DNA of 64,000 nucleotides from Burkholderia sp. WSM2232 (lineage in GTDB: Bacteria; Pseudomonadota; Gammaproteobacteria; Burkholderiales; Burkholderiaceae): contig NZ_AWZV01000034.1 of the NCBI RefSeq assembly GCF_000472545.1, positions 1 to 64,000 on the forward strand, given 5' to 3'. Under the pieces are notes generated by a model, which did not search any database, was not told the origin of the DNA, and worked only from the letters and a program-made list of their open reading frames with translations. The translations under genes were made by a program, and so were the position numbers. This document shows positions 43,799 through 52,921 of the stretch, one piece after another; the stretch's first letter is position 1; the number at the start of each line of letters is the position of its first letter.

Positions 43799-44782
43799 AT
43801 GAATCCGATTTTCTACGCCTTCGCTTTCCTGCTGTTCATCGCCGTGGTCCTCGGGATCGAGGGGCTGTATCAATGGTGGAACAGTCATCACGGACCCGCT
43901 GCGCGCCGCCTCGACCAACGCATCCGGGCGCTGTCGGCCGGCGCCCAGGTGAACGGCGAGCGCCTCTCCATTCTCAAGGAGCGCATGCTGAGCAGTTCCG
44001 CGCCGGTCCATGCGCTGATGATGCGTGTGCCGCGCATCCATCTGCTGGACCGGATCATCGTGCAATCCGGCTTGAATCTCACGGTGGGACGGCTTGCGAC
44101 GCATAGCGTGGTGGCCGGCGTGGCCGTGCTGCTTGCGGCGAGCTTCTCGCCTTTGCCGTTGCCCATGCTCGTGACGGCGCTCGCCGCTGCGGGGGCTTTC
44201 GCCTTTCCGACGCTGCGCATGCTGCGCGCTCGCGGCAAACGTCTGCGCATGCTGGAGCGTCAGTTGCCCGAAGCGGCGGACATGATTAGCCGCGCTTTGC
44301 GAGCCGGGCATTCGTTTTCGAGTGCGATCGGCATGCTCGGCAACGAGTTCGCGGAGCCGACGGGCGGCGAGTTCCGCATTGTGTTCGACGAGATCAATTA
44401 CGGCGTCACGCTCAACGAAGCGCTTCTCAATCTGGCGACGCGCGTGCCTGTTTCCGATCTGCGCTACTTCGTGATCGCGGTGCTGATACAGCGCGAAACC
44501 GGCGGCAATCTCGCCGAAATTCTCGACGGCATCGCCTCGCTGGTGCGCGAACGGCTGCGTCTGTTCGATCAGGTCCGCGTGCTGTCCGCCGAAGGACGCC
44601 TGTCCGCGTGGATCATCGGCCTGTTGCCGTTCGCGGCGGCAGGCGCAATGAACCTGTTGAATCCGAGCTTTCTCTCGGTGCTCTGGGAAGACCCGGCCGG
44701 CCTCAAACTGATCGAGGCGGTGCTGGTTTCCATGGTGTTCGGCGTGCTGTGGATGCGGCGCATCGTGCGGATTCGCGTCTGA
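43799..44782 (+). CDS. tadB: Flp pilus membrane platform protein TadB
   Basis: A 327-residue inner-membrane protein with a T2SSF (GspF-like) domain. The N-terminal helix (FYAFAFLLFIAVVLGIEGLY), two central helices, the cytoplasmic QLPEAADMISRALRAGHSFSSAI motif and the C-terminal pair of helices are all visible. It forms the platform with TadC. The gene is 42 bp after cpaF. Confidence 0.93.
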   Translation: MNPIFYAFAFLLFIAVVLGIEGLYQWWNSHHGPAARRLDQRIRALSAGAQVNGERLSILKERMLSSSAPVHALMMRVPRIHLLDRIIVQSGLNLTVGRLATHSVVAGVAVLLAASFSPLPLPMLVTALAAAGAFAFPTLRMLRARGKRLRMLERQLPEAADMISRALRAGHSFSSAIGMLGNEFAEPTGGEFRIVFDEINYGVTLNEALLNLATRVPVSDLRYFVIAVLIQRETGGNLAEILDGIASLVRERLRLFDQVRVLSAEGRLSAWIIGLLPFAAAGAMNLLNPSFLSVLWEDPAGLKLIEAVLVSMVFGVLWMRRIVRIRV

Positions 44783-44820
44783 GGCTGGCATCGCGTGGTC
44801 ACGACACACACTGGAGAATC

Positions 44821-45780
44821 ATGATGCAAACGCTCGACTCACAAAACATGCTGCTGCTCGGCGGCGTGTTCATGGTGGTATTCGCGGCCGTCGTCGCAGT
44901 CATGTGGTGGATGACGCCCAGGGACATGCAGCGCCGCATCGAACAGGCCGGCGGCGTCTCCCTCGCGCCTCAGGCACTGTCTGCAGGCTCTCCGGGATGG
45001 GCCGAGAAAATTGCCGACATCTCCCGGCCCATCTCGCAGTTGTCCATTCCCAAGGAAGGCTGGGAAGACTCGCCGCTACGCCTGCGTCTGATGAACGCGG
45101 GCTGGCGTTCGTCCACTGCGGCCGCGCTCTATTTCGCGGCCAAGACCGTGCTTGCGTTGCTGCTGCCTTCGTTGGGTCTCGTCGCGTTGCTACAGATGCC
45201 GTTCATCAACGCACAGTTCGAGGTGAGCGCACTGATTCTCGCGATGCTCGCCGCCATCGGTTACTACCTGCCCAACGCTGTGCTCGCACGCTGCCGTGCG
45301 CGGCGCCAGCGCGCGATTGTCGAAGGCTTTCCGGATGCGCTAGATCTGCTCACAGTATGCGTGGAAGCCGGTCTCGGCATGGATGCAGCGCTCATGCGGG
45401 TGGCCGGTGAAATCGAGCTGGCGAGCCCCGAGGTCGCGGGCGAATTGCAATTGATGCTGCTCGAACTGCGTTCGGGCTTCACCAAGGAGAAGGCGCTGCG
45501 CAATTTCGCGTTGCGCACGGGCGTCGAGGACATCGACACGTTTGCGTCGATGCTCGTCCAGGCGGATCGTTTCGGCACGAGTATCGGCGCTTCGCTGCGC
45601 GTGATGTCGGACACGCTGCGCACGCGCCGCAGAATGCGGGCGGAAGAACGCGCCGCGAAGATCGCGCTGAAGCTCCTGTTTCCGCTGATCTTCTGCATTT
45701 TCCCTGCACTCATGACGGTGCTGATGGGGCCCGCGTTCATTCACATTTACCGCGTGCTGCTGCCCACGCTCGGTACGTGA
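44821..45780 (+). CDS. tadC: Flp pilus membrane platform protein TadC
   Basis: A 319-residue T2SSF-domain protein paralogous to TadB. The cytoplasmic domain reads IVEGFPDALDLLTVCVEAGLGMDAALMRVA, with EDIDTFASMLVQADRFGTSI, and the last helices are LLFPLIFCIFPALMTVLMGPAFI. The start is ATGATG at 44821 after TGGAGAATC. Confidence 0.93.
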   Translation: MMQTLDSQNMLLLGGVFMVVFAAVVAVMWWMTPRDMQRRIEQAGGVSLAPQALSAGSPGWAEKIADISRPISQLSIPKEGWEDSPLRLRLMNAGWRSSTAAALYFAAKTVLALLLPSLGLVALLQMPFINAQFEVSALILAMLAAIGYYLPNAVLARCRARRQRAIVEGFPDALDLLTVCVEAGLGMDAALMRVAGEIELASPEVAGELQLMLLELRSGFTKEKALRNFALRTGVEDIDTFASMLVQADRFGTSIGASLRVMSDTLRTRRRMRAEERAAKIALKLLFPLIFCIFPALMTVLMGPAFIHIYRVLLPTLGT

Positions 45781-45845
45781 GGGCATGAAGAAGCAACAGC
45801 GCCATACAGCGCAAAGAAAACAGCAACGCGCACAGGGGACAGCAA

Positions 45846-46433
45846 ATGAACCATAAAACAAGGGATTTTCCTGCACGGGAAGGAGCGGAGCCGGCAGCTT
45901 GCGCTGACGTGCCGCCTCGTCAACCCCGCGGCGTCGCAGGCGACATGGGGCGCGCGCAGCAGCGGCTCGCGGCAGCGCGTACACCGCCTACAGGGCGTGC
46001 ATTGGCCGCTTCGCGCAGACGCGGGCCGCGCCGCGAGGCTGGCGTCGCCGTGGTCGAGTTCGGTCTCATTCTGCCTTTGCTGTTGCTGCTCGTGTTCGGC
46101 ATGGTCGAGTTCAGCATCGCGCTCTACGACAAGGCCGTCATTACCAATGCGAGCCGGGAAGCGGCACGCGCCGGCGTCATGTACAAGGTGCCGCCGCTCA
46201 CGCCCGCGCAGATCACCACCGTCGCGCAGAACTATGCGTCCACGTACCTGATCACCTTCGGGACGTCGACGCCGGTGAGCGTGGCGGTAGATCAATCGTC
46301 CGGCACGACGACGGGCCAGCCGCTCAAAGTGACGCTCACGTATTCGTATAGCGGCGTCGGACTCGGCTCGATCGTCACTCAGCTGGTGGGCTCGGTGCCG
46401 ATCAGCGCCGTGACAACGATGAACTACGAATAG
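45846..46433 (+). CDS. tadE: TadE-family pseudopilin-like protein with long N-terminal leader
   Basis: A 195-residue protein with the TadE signature AGVAVVEFGLILPLLLLLVFGMVEFSIALYDKAVITNASREAARAG split at about residues 65-107. The 65 residues before it are Arg/Pro/Ala-rich and unusually long; TadE leaders normally span about 10-25 residues. The prepilin peptidase site would be near RREAG|VAVVEF. The ATG at 45846 follows AGGGGACAGC, and no ATG lies nearer the core. Minor pilin or initiation protein. Confidence 0.88.
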   Translation: MNHKTRDFPAREGAEPAACADVPPRQPRGVAGDMGRAQQRLAAARTPPTGRALAASRRRGPRREAGVAVVEFGLILPLLLLLVFGMVEFSIALYDKAVITNASREAARAGVMYKVPPLTPAQITTVAQNYASTYLITFGTSTPVSVAVDQSSGTTTGQPLKVTLTYSYSGVGLGSIVTQLVGSVPISAVTTMNYE

Positions 46434-46496
46434 CGGGCGGCGCACAGGTCTCGACGCTCGAGTAGCGGCGCAATCCACACGCGATGGAGGTCCAAC

Positions 46497-47549
46497 ATGC
46501 AAACCAGAAAAGTTCATGAACCCGCGCTCAGTCATCAACGCGGCGCGGTCGCCGTGATGACCGCGTTGTGCCTGACTGTGCTGATCGGTACCACGGCACT
46601 CGCTGTCGACCTGGGCCGCGCGTGGGTGGTGCGCAACGAACTGCAAAACGCCGCCGACGCCGCCGCGCTTGCCGGCGCAGGCTCGCTCGGGCCGAACTAC
46701 GCGAGTCCGAACTGGACCCAGGCGCAAACCAAGGCGCAATCCGCGATTACGCTGAACAAGACCGAGGGCACCTCGCTTTTGACGGCCCAGGTCCAGACCG
46801 GCTACTGGAACGTGACCGGCACGCCGGCGGGCATGCAGGCGCTGCCGGTCCCTTCGCCGGGCGCCTACGACAAACCCGCGGTGCAGGTCACGGTGAGCCG
46901 CGCCGCCGGGCAGAACGGCGGACCGCTGTCGCTCGTGCTCGCGCCGGTTCTCGGTATCAGCACGATGCCGATCAGCGCGACCGCGGTCGCGGTCATTTCG
47001 GCGCCCGGTTATGCAGGACCAGGCGCGCTGTTTCCCACGGCTATTTCGCTGTGCCTCTATACCGCGTACTGGAACGCCTCGACCGGGCAGCCCGTGAACG
47101 ATCCGGCGACCGGTCTGCCGCAGGTTTTCAAAATCGGCTCCACCTACCAATACCCCGGCTGCGCGGCAGGCGTGGGCTCCGGGCAGTGGACTTCGTTTCA
47201 GTACAACGTGCAGGACGTCACTTCTATTCGCAACCTGATTGCCAACGGCAACCCTCTGCCGATGAATATCGGCGACCAGACGTGGATTCAATCCGGTGTG
47301 AAGAATACGATCTACAACGCAGTGCCTTCGCCTGCGGATGTCCTGCTGCCCGTCGTCAATTCGCTCGATACCGGCAGCCCCGTACCGGTTGTCGCGTTCG
47401 CGCCGTTTCACATCGACGGCGCGGTGAACGGCAGCAACCCGTATATCTACGGGCACTTCATCGCGGGCTATAAGGCGCCGTCGGCGACAGGCGGCTCAGG
47501 CGCGGCGACCTATTACGGCGCCGTCACCGCCCCCAGCCTCGCATACTGA
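46497..47549 (+). CDS. tadG: TadG-like pilus protein
   Basis: A 350-residue protein with the TadE/TadG N-terminal pattern: QRGAVAVMTALCLTVLIGTTALAVDLGR (about residues 14-41), then WVVRNELQNAADAAALAGAGSL, the Flp-pilus TadG_N motif. The remainder is a secreted beta-rich domain lacking a von Willebrand A MIDAS motif. Membrane-anchored and mostly periplasmic. It is the last recognisable tad gene. Confidence 0.85.
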   Translation: MQTRKVHEPALSHQRGAVAVMTALCLTVLIGTTALAVDLGRAWVVRNELQNAADAAALAGAGSLGPNYASPNWTQAQTKAQSAITLNKTEGTSLLTAQVQTGYWNVTGTPAGMQALPVPSPGAYDKPAVQVTVSRAAGQNGGPLSLVLAPVLGISTMPISATAVAVISAPGYAGPGALFPTAISLCLYTAYWNASTGQPVNDPATGLPQVFKIGSTYQYPGCAAGVGSGQWTSFQYNVQDVTSIRNLIANGNPLPMNIGDQTWIQSGVKNTIYNAVPSPADVLLPVVNSLDTGSPVPVVAFAPFHIDGAVNGSNPYIYGHFIAGYKAPSATGGSGAATYYGAVTAPSLAY

Positions 47550-47851
47550 CGCGCGAAACTACCCGCCACCTCCGCGGCGAACGCGCGTTCCGGGAACGTT
47601 CGCTGCGAGTATCCGCCAGGGCGCCCGCCATCGCGACGACGCAAGCCGATCGCGACTCGGGCGCCAGTCAATTTTTTCAACGCTTCACGTAAGCCTTTCT
47701 TATGCGCAGTTACGCGTGCTTTGCACACCTTCCGGCCCGGAATGAGTGCACAAGCTCTTGAGCGGACATCGCACAGCGGCAGCGGCTATAACGGCGCTAG
47801 CGGAAAACCACGCACGCCGTCAGGCGTCGAGTCCTCACGGCAGGAGCAAAA
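47550..47851. other. Intergenic region after the tad locus
   Basis: About 300 bases with no supported gene. An open frame on the minus strand (47513-47728) overlaps the tadG end and has no ribosome binding site or homology cue. A TATAAC box near 47788 may be part of a promoter for the following gene. Confidence 0.45.
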
Positions 47852-48433
47852 ATGCAGAACGCAGAACAGAACCCCACCCAGAAACAGCAGAACGAAATGG
47901 CCGCAAAAAGTCCGGCGCACACGCCCGCGGCCGGCACGGCTTCTCCGGATGCGCACACGCAGGCGAAGGAATTCGGCAGTTCGAGCAACGCCGGCTCTGC
48001 GGAGCCGAGCGCGCGCAAGGACAACGCGGCCAATCTGCCGCCCGTCGATCTGGACGCGCTCACCTCCGATTCGCCCGACCCGCTGCAGCGGGCGAGAAGC
48101 CGCACCGTTTCCGTGGATGTGGCGAACACGGCGTCGATGGACAACACCGTCGACACCGACGGCAAAAACCTCGAGGCGAGGAAAGACGAGTCGGCGTGGC
48201 ACGACAACGTGATCTCGTCGAACGCGACGCTCGCGAACAGTGTGCCCGCCCCTGCAACGGGGCTTGGCGGCATCGACAGCCGCGCGGGCGGCAACCTGCC
48301 GCTCGTTGCCGCCCGCGACGGCTGGCAGGTGACGTATCGCGGCACCGTGTACATAGAGCGAAGAAACGGCTCGCTGGCCGAGCACGTGATTCAGTTCGAC
48401 GCGCGACCCGAAGACGACGAAACGCAAACGTAA
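47852..48433 (+). CDS. DUF3005-like hypothetical protein of Burkholderia type
   Basis: A 193-residue soluble protein with a low-complexity N-terminal half rich in Ala, Ser, Asn and Gln and a more ordered C-terminal half (DGWQVTYRGTVYIERRNGSLAEHVIQFDARPEDDE). I associate it with DUF3005, a family restricted to Burkholderiaceae, from memory of its pattern, so the assignment is tentative. CAGGAG precedes the ATG. It has no signal peptide. It lies between the tad locus and an ABC exporter; function unknown. Confidence 0.62.
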   Translation: MQNAEQNPTQKQQNEMAAKSPAHTPAAGTASPDAHTQAKEFGSSSNAGSAEPSARKDNAANLPPVDLDALTSDSPDPLQRARSRTVSVDVANTASMDNTVDTDGKNLEARKDESAWHDNVISSNATLANSVPAPATGLGGIDSRAGGNLPLVAARDGWQVTYRGTVYIERRNGSLAEHVIQFDARPEDDETQT

Positions 48434-48628
48434 GCGCGGGAGACATGCCGCGACGAACGGCCACCCCAAGCGCATGTCTGGTCACATAGGGCAAATCAGT
48501 CCATACGGCTCGAGCGTCGCGAGGGGAGGCATGGCGCTTGCGCCGACTCTTCGCCGGTCACACGGAATACCTTGCAACATGCAAGGCACGCCTGTCGCCT
48601 GCCGGCGCGCAAGTTCGAAAGGGGCATC

Positions 48629-50458
48629 ATGAAACGCGTCGGGCACGGCGATCGGGGGCGCGCGAGACGCGTACGCGGGCGGCGGCATTCGCGCATCCTG
48701 TCGCGCTATGCAGGCCGGCCGGTGCGCCTCATCTGGCGCTATGTCGCGCGCCGCAAGGTGGCGCATGTCATCGTGCTGGCGAGCGTGGTCGCCGCAGTCG
48801 GCTTCGCGCTTGCCTCGCAATACGGGATTCGCAATCTGGTCGACGCGCTCCCTCAGGGACGCGCTCATCCGCAAACCGTCGCGTACGCATTCTTCGTGCT
48901 GGTCGCTCTCATCTTCGCGGACAACCTCATGTGGCGCGTCGCCGGCTGGGTCTCGTCACGCGCTTTCGTGCGCGTGACAGGCGACATCCGCCAGGACATG
49001 TTCGGCTATCTGCTGGGCCACGCGCCGACGTTCTTCGCGGACAAACAACCTGGCGTGCTGTCGAGCCGCGTGTCGGCGACGGCAAACGCCGTGTACGTGA
49101 TCGAAAACACCGTTGCGTGGACCGCGTTGCCGCCCACCCTCACCGTGATCGGCGCGATTGTGATGGTCGCAACGGTCAGCCTGCCGATGAGCATTGCGCT
49201 CGTCGCGATCTCCGCGCTGCTGAGCGCGTGTCTTTTCTGGCTCGCGCGCAAAGGCACCTCACGGCACGAAGCGTTCGCGAGCCAGGCCGCTTCCGTGGAC
49301 GGCGAGCTTGTCGATGTGATCGGCAACATGGGCCTCGTGCGCGCGTTCAGCGCGGTGCCCGCGGAATTGCGGCGCTTCGACGGACATCTGGATGCCGAGG
49401 CCGCCGCGCGCAAGCGCAGCCTGCTGTATCTGGAGAAGCTACGCATTCTGCATGCGTTTGCCACCGCGTTGCTCTCGGCGGTTCTGCTCGGCTGGACTCT
49501 CTGGCTCTGGACGCAAGGCCGGGCAAGCACGGGCGACGTGGTCCTTGTAGGCTCGCTCGGCTTTGCGATTCTGCATGGCTCACGCGATGTCGCCGTTGCG
49601 TTCGTCGATTTGACGCAGCACGTGGCGCGTCTCGCCGAAGCATCGCAAACCCTGCTGATGCCCTATTCGATGCCCGAGCCGCCCAAGGCGATACCGCTCG
49701 TCGTGTGCGAGGCGACAATCGACTTCGAGAATGTTTCGTTTGCTTATCCGGGTCGCAAGCGCGTGTTGAGCGACCTGGCACTGCATATCGAAGCAGGCGA
49801 GCGCGTGGGCCTGGTGGGCCCGTCCGGCGCAGGAAAGTCGACGGTGCTCGCGCTGTTGCAGCACTTTTACGAGCCCGCCAATGGGTGCGTGCGCATTTCA
49901 GGGCAGGACATCTCGTACGTAACGCTGGAAAGTCTGCAGGCGGCGATTTCCGTGGTGCCGCAGGACGTCACGCTGTTGCACCGCTCGCTACTCGATAACA
50001 TCCGCTACGGCCGTCCCGATGCGACCGAAGCCGAAGTGCGGCGCGCATGCGAGGACGCCAGTTGCATGGACTTCATCGCCGCATTGCCGGAGGGCCTCAA
50101 TGCGATAGCCGGCGACCGCGGTACCAAGCTCTCCGGTGGACAGCGGCAACGCATCGCGATTGCGCGCGCCATACTCAAGGACTCGCCGATATTGCTGCTG
50201 GACGAGGCGACCTCGGCGCTCGACACCGCGTCGGAGATCGTCATACAGGCTGCGCTCGAACGTCTCATGAAAAACCGCACGGTGATTGCAATCGCGCATC
50301 GGCTTTCGACGTTGCAGTCGTTCGACCGGATCATCGTGCTCAATCGCGGCCGCGTGGTGCAGGAAGGCTCACCCGCGCAACTGGCGCTTGTGCCGGGCAT
50401 CTATCGCGACACGCTCGCGCGCCACAGCCGGCGCGCGCCGGCGCATACGGTGAACTGA
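48629..50458 (+). CDS. ABC exporter, fused membrane and ATPase domains
   Basis: A 609-residue half-transporter of the MsbA/ABCB type. A basic N-terminal tail (residues 1-40) precedes six predicted helices to about residue 320. The ATPase domain follows with FENVSFAYPGRKRVLSDL, Walker A GPSGAGKST, signature LSGGQRQR and Walker B ILLLDEATSALD. It works as a homodimer, exporting a lipid, peptide or polysaccharide precursor. The ATG at 48629 follows AAAGGGGC; an upstream ATG at 48572 lacks a good site. It may be independent of the pilus locus. Confidence 0.9.
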   Translation: MKRVGHGDRGRARRVRGRRHSRILSRYAGRPVRLIWRYVARRKVAHVIVLASVVAAVGFALASQYGIRNLVDALPQGRAHPQTVAYAFFVLVALIFADNLMWRVAGWVSSRAFVRVTGDIRQDMFGYLLGHAPTFFADKQPGVLSSRVSATANAVYVIENTVAWTALPPTLTVIGAIVMVATVSLPMSIALVAISALLSACLFWLARKGTSRHEAFASQAASVDGELVDVIGNMGLVRAFSAVPAELRRFDGHLDAEAAARKRSLLYLEKLRILHAFATALLSAVLLGWTLWLWTQGRASTGDVVLVGSLGFAILHGSRDVAVAFVDLTQHVARLAEASQTLLMPYSMPEPPKAIPLVVCEATIDFENVSFAYPGRKRVLSDLALHIEAGERVGLVGPSGAGKSTVLALLQHFYEPANGCVRISGQDISYVTLESLQAAISVVPQDVTLLHRSLLDNIRYGRPDATEAEVRRACEDASCMDFIAALPEGLNAIAGDRGTKLSGGQRQRIAIARAILKDSPILLLDEATSALDTASEIVIQAALERLMKNRTVIAIAHRLSTLQSFDRIIVLNRGRVVQEGSPAQLALVPGIYRDTLARHSRRAPAHTVN

Positions 50459-50499
50459 AGCGTTCGGTATTAGCCGGGCGGAACACACCGCGCAAAACA

Positions 50500-50703
50500 C
50501 TAACCGTCCATCCGTTCGCCCTCTTTTCTGATCAGCTCGATCAGGCGTTCGGCAGGCAACCGGTAACTGGTTTGCTGCTGCACGCCCCATTCGGAACGCT
50601 CCGTTTCCACTAGCACGACGAACCTGCCGTCCGGACTCGCTTCCAGGTGCTGCATGTTGAGCATTTCCTCGCCGGCAATGTCCGTTTCCTGCCTGAGCGT
50701 CAT
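50500..50703 (-). CDS. Small hypothetical protein, 67 residues
   Basis: A conserved-looking cytoplasmic small protein, on the opposite strand between the ABC exporter and the LysR gene. The ATG at 50703 has GAGGGG upstream, which defines the start. Composition is mixed acidic/basic with a short beta-like segment DGRFVVLVETERSEWG and a C-terminal helix AERLIELIRKEGERM. No family recognised. Confidence 0.65.
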   Translation of the reverse strand: MTLRQETDIAGEEMLNMQHLEASPDGRFVVLVETERSEWGVQQQTSYRLPAERLIELIRKEGERMDG

Positions 50704-50967
50704 GACACCCCTCGCGCCACATCCCATGCCACGCCTCCATGCCCTGTCGCCAGCGATCCGCGTCTGTCCCGACGCCCGCATCGCCCCGGACAGATGACAG
50801 CAAAGCGCGTACCGGCCGGGCATTCACACGCGATTGACGGATAATCACGACTGGGTTCGCGCCGTTGCTGCACCGCACGAGCCGCTTCATGGTTTACCGC
50901 ACTACTGCCCTTGGGTGGCCGAGGACAGCATCGGGAACACTTCACAACGAACACGAAACGACTTCAC

Positions 50968-51864
50968 ATGCGCATCCCGCCCGTCAAAGCCATCATCGCT
51001 TTCGAAAGTGTGGCCCGTACCGGGAGCGTCAATCGCGCGTCGGAGGAGCTCGGCCTGACCGCTTCGGCGGTGAGTCACCAGATCAGCAATCTGGAGTCGG
51101 TCATCGGCCAGGCGCTGTTCTATCGCTCGGGCCGCGGCCTCGTCTTGACGCCGACAGGCGAGCGCTACCTGTCGGACGTAACAGGTTCTCTGGCGGATCT
51201 GAGCCGGGCGACCGAACGCGCGTCGAGCCGCACCGAGGTGCAGATTCTGCGCGTGCACTCGAGCCCGAGTTTCGGGCTTATGTGGCTGTTGCCGCGGCTT
51301 GCATCGTTTCAGGAAGCAAACGGCGACATTCAGTTGAATCTCGCGTGCTCGTACGAGGACGTCTCGTTCACGAGCGGCTATTACGACATCGACATCCGGC
51401 ACGGATACGCGAACTGGCGCGACCTGGAAGTGCGCACGCTGCGCAACGAGTTCATCGCGCCGCTCGCGTCGCCCTCTTACTTGCGCGACCACCCGGTCAA
51501 CGCGCCGGACGATCTGCTCGCGCATCGCCTCATCTATTCGGAAACGCCGCTCCTGCAGTGGAAGCAATGGTTCGGGCGCACCGGCGTCTCCGCCAAGCAC
51601 AAGACTTTCGACTTCTCGTTCGACCGCTCGTACATGTCGCTCGAAACCGCGGCGCTCGGTCTCGGCATCGCGCTGGAAAGCCTGATGCTCGCGTCGGTCC
51701 GCATCCGCGAAGGCGCGCTCGTGCCGGTGTTCGATCACTCGCACGCGGTCGAAGTCGGCGCGCATCATCTGGTTTATCCGCCGCAAAATGCGGAGTTGCC
51801 GCGCGTGGCGCGGTTCATTGCATGGATCGAGCGGGAAATCGGCCAGCAGCAGCGCGCGGCCTGA
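50968..51864 (+). CDS. LysR family regulator, GcvA-like
   Basis: A 298-residue LysR regulator of the GcvA/TrpI branch, with FESVARTGSVNRASEELGLTASAVSHQISNLESVIGQALF at the N-terminus and a periplasmic-binding-type effector domain. Start at 50968 (MRIPPVKAI), as in family members; an ATG at 50911 would add residues without support. It lies just upstream of the SDR/transporter/transketolase operon on the same strand and probably controls it through the dyad at 51986-52001. Confidence 0.9.
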   Translation: MRIPPVKAIIAFESVARTGSVNRASEELGLTASAVSHQISNLESVIGQALFYRSGRGLVLTPTGERYLSDVTGSLADLSRATERASSRTEVQILRVHSSPSFGLMWLLPRLASFQEANGDIQLNLACSYEDVSFTSGYYDIDIRHGYANWRDLEVRTLRNEFIAPLASPSYLRDHPVNAPDDLLAHRLIYSETPLLQWKQWFGRTGVSAKHKTFDFSFDRSYMSLETAALGLGIALESLMLASVRIREGALVPVFDHSHAVEVGAHHLVYPPQNAELPRVARFIAWIEREIGQQQRAA

Positions 51865-51985
51865 AAAATACGGCCGGCTCGCACCAGGGTATTCCATCAT
51901 TCCGCCCCTTGCGTGTGCCGGCTGCCGGCCCGCAAACGTCCGCCCAGCAAGCCTCGCACTAGCGCGAGCGAACACCTGAAAATTT

Positions 51986-52001
51986 CTCAACCATAGTTGA
52001 G
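51986..52001. promoter_or_regulatory. Dyad CTCAAC-CATA-GTTGAG, candidate LysR operator for the SDR operon
   Basis: Perfect 6-base arms in an AT-rich island 72 bp before the SDR start codon, between the LysR gene and its presumed target. It has the look of a LysR recognition dyad. Confidence 0.5.
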
Positions 52002-52073
52002 CCGTACCGCGTTGATGGAGGCCGCGGGCTGCCCGACACTTGCGCCATCACATCAACATTCAGGAGACACGTG

Positions 52074-52823
52074 ATGCTGCTCGAGAACAAGGTGGTTATC
52101 GTGACGGGCGCTGCTTCGCCGCGTGGAATCGGCAAGGCGACGGCCAAAGCGCTGGCGGCACAGGGCGCGAAGGTCGTCATACTCGATCTGCGCGAGGAAG
52201 ACGCCAAAGCGGCTGCCGCCGACCTCGGCGCGGGACATCTCGGCCTTGCCTGCGACGTCACCGACAAAACCGCCTGCCTGAAGGCCGCGAGCGCGACGCT
52301 CGAACGCTATGGCCGCATCGACGGCCTTATCAACAACGCAGGCATCACCCAGCCGGTGCGCACGCTCGACATCAGCGCCGAGGGCTTCGACGCGATCGTC
52401 GACGTCAATCTGCGCGGCACGCTGTACATGTCGCAAGCGGTGCTGCCGGCGATGAAGGAACAGAAGAGCGGCAGCATCGTGTGCATGTCGTCGGTGTCGG
52501 CGCAACGCGGCGGCGGTATTTTCGGCGGCCCGCATTACAGCGCGGCGAAAGCCGGCGTGCTTGGTCTCGCCCGCGCGATGGCCCGCGAGTTCGGCCCGGA
52601 CCGCGTGCGCGTCAACTCGATCACGCCAGGCCTGATCCAGACCGACATCACCGGCGACAAGCTCACGCCCGACATGCGCGCCGACATTATCAAGGGCATT
52701 CCGCTTGGCCGCCTGGGCGAAGCCGCGGATGTCGCCAACGCGTGCCTCTTCCTCGTGAGCGACCTGTCGACGTATCTGACGGGTATCACGCTCGACGTAA
52801 ACGGCGGCATGCTCATTCATTGA
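52074..52823 (+). CDS. SDR family oxidoreductase
   Basis: A 249-residue short-chain dehydrogenase. The cofactor loop is VTGAASPRGIGKATA, with the NNAG motif at about residue 87, catalytic Ser in SSVSAQRGGG, Tyr and Lys in HYSAAKAGV, and GLIQTDITG after them. An acidic residue (DLREED) after the second strand suggests NAD preference. The ATG at 52074 is 7 bases after AGGAG; a GTG at 52071 is also possible. In an operon with a transporter and split transketolase, it likely oxidises a sugar-acid or polyol. Confidence 0.9.
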   Translation: MLLENKVVIVTGAASPRGIGKATAKALAAQGAKVVILDLREEDAKAAAADLGAGHLGLACDVTDKTACLKAASATLERYGRIDGLINNAGITQPVRTLDISAEGFDAIVDVNLRGTLYMSQAVLPAMKEQKSGSIVCMSSVSAQRGGGIFGGPHYSAAKAGVLGLARAMAREFGPDRVRVNSITPGLIQTDITGDKLTPDMRADIIKGIPLGRLGEAADVANACLFLVSDLSTYLTGITLDVNGGMLIH

Positions 52824-52862
52824 CAACAGCACCGCCGGTAGGCGGGCCATGTTCCTGGCACC

Positions 52863-52896
52863 GGGGCCAACTGAGGGGCCAACTGAGGGGCCAACT
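52863..52896 (+). repeat. Tandem repeat GGGGCCAACTGA (about 2.8 copies)
   Basis: Full copies at 52863-52874 and 52875-52886, then GGGGCCAACT at 52887-52896, followed by a degenerate CCGGGGC. It lies between the SDR stop and the MFS ribosome binding site. Copy number could vary by slippage; effect on MFS translation is possible. Confidence 0.8.
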
Positions 52897-52921
52897 CCGG
52901 GGCACATGGAAGGAGACAGAC

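Noticed and set aside
43202..44809. A 535-residue minus-strand frame opposite cpaF and tadB
   Set aside because: Antisense shadow of two well-supported tad genes.
45747..47456. A 569-residue minus-strand frame opposite tadE and tadG
   Set aside because: Arg/His-rich shadow composition and no ribosome binding site; the plus-strand genes have clear family motifs.
47513..47728. Small minus-strand frame after tadG
   Set aside because: Overlaps the tadG end, has no ribosome binding site and no domain.
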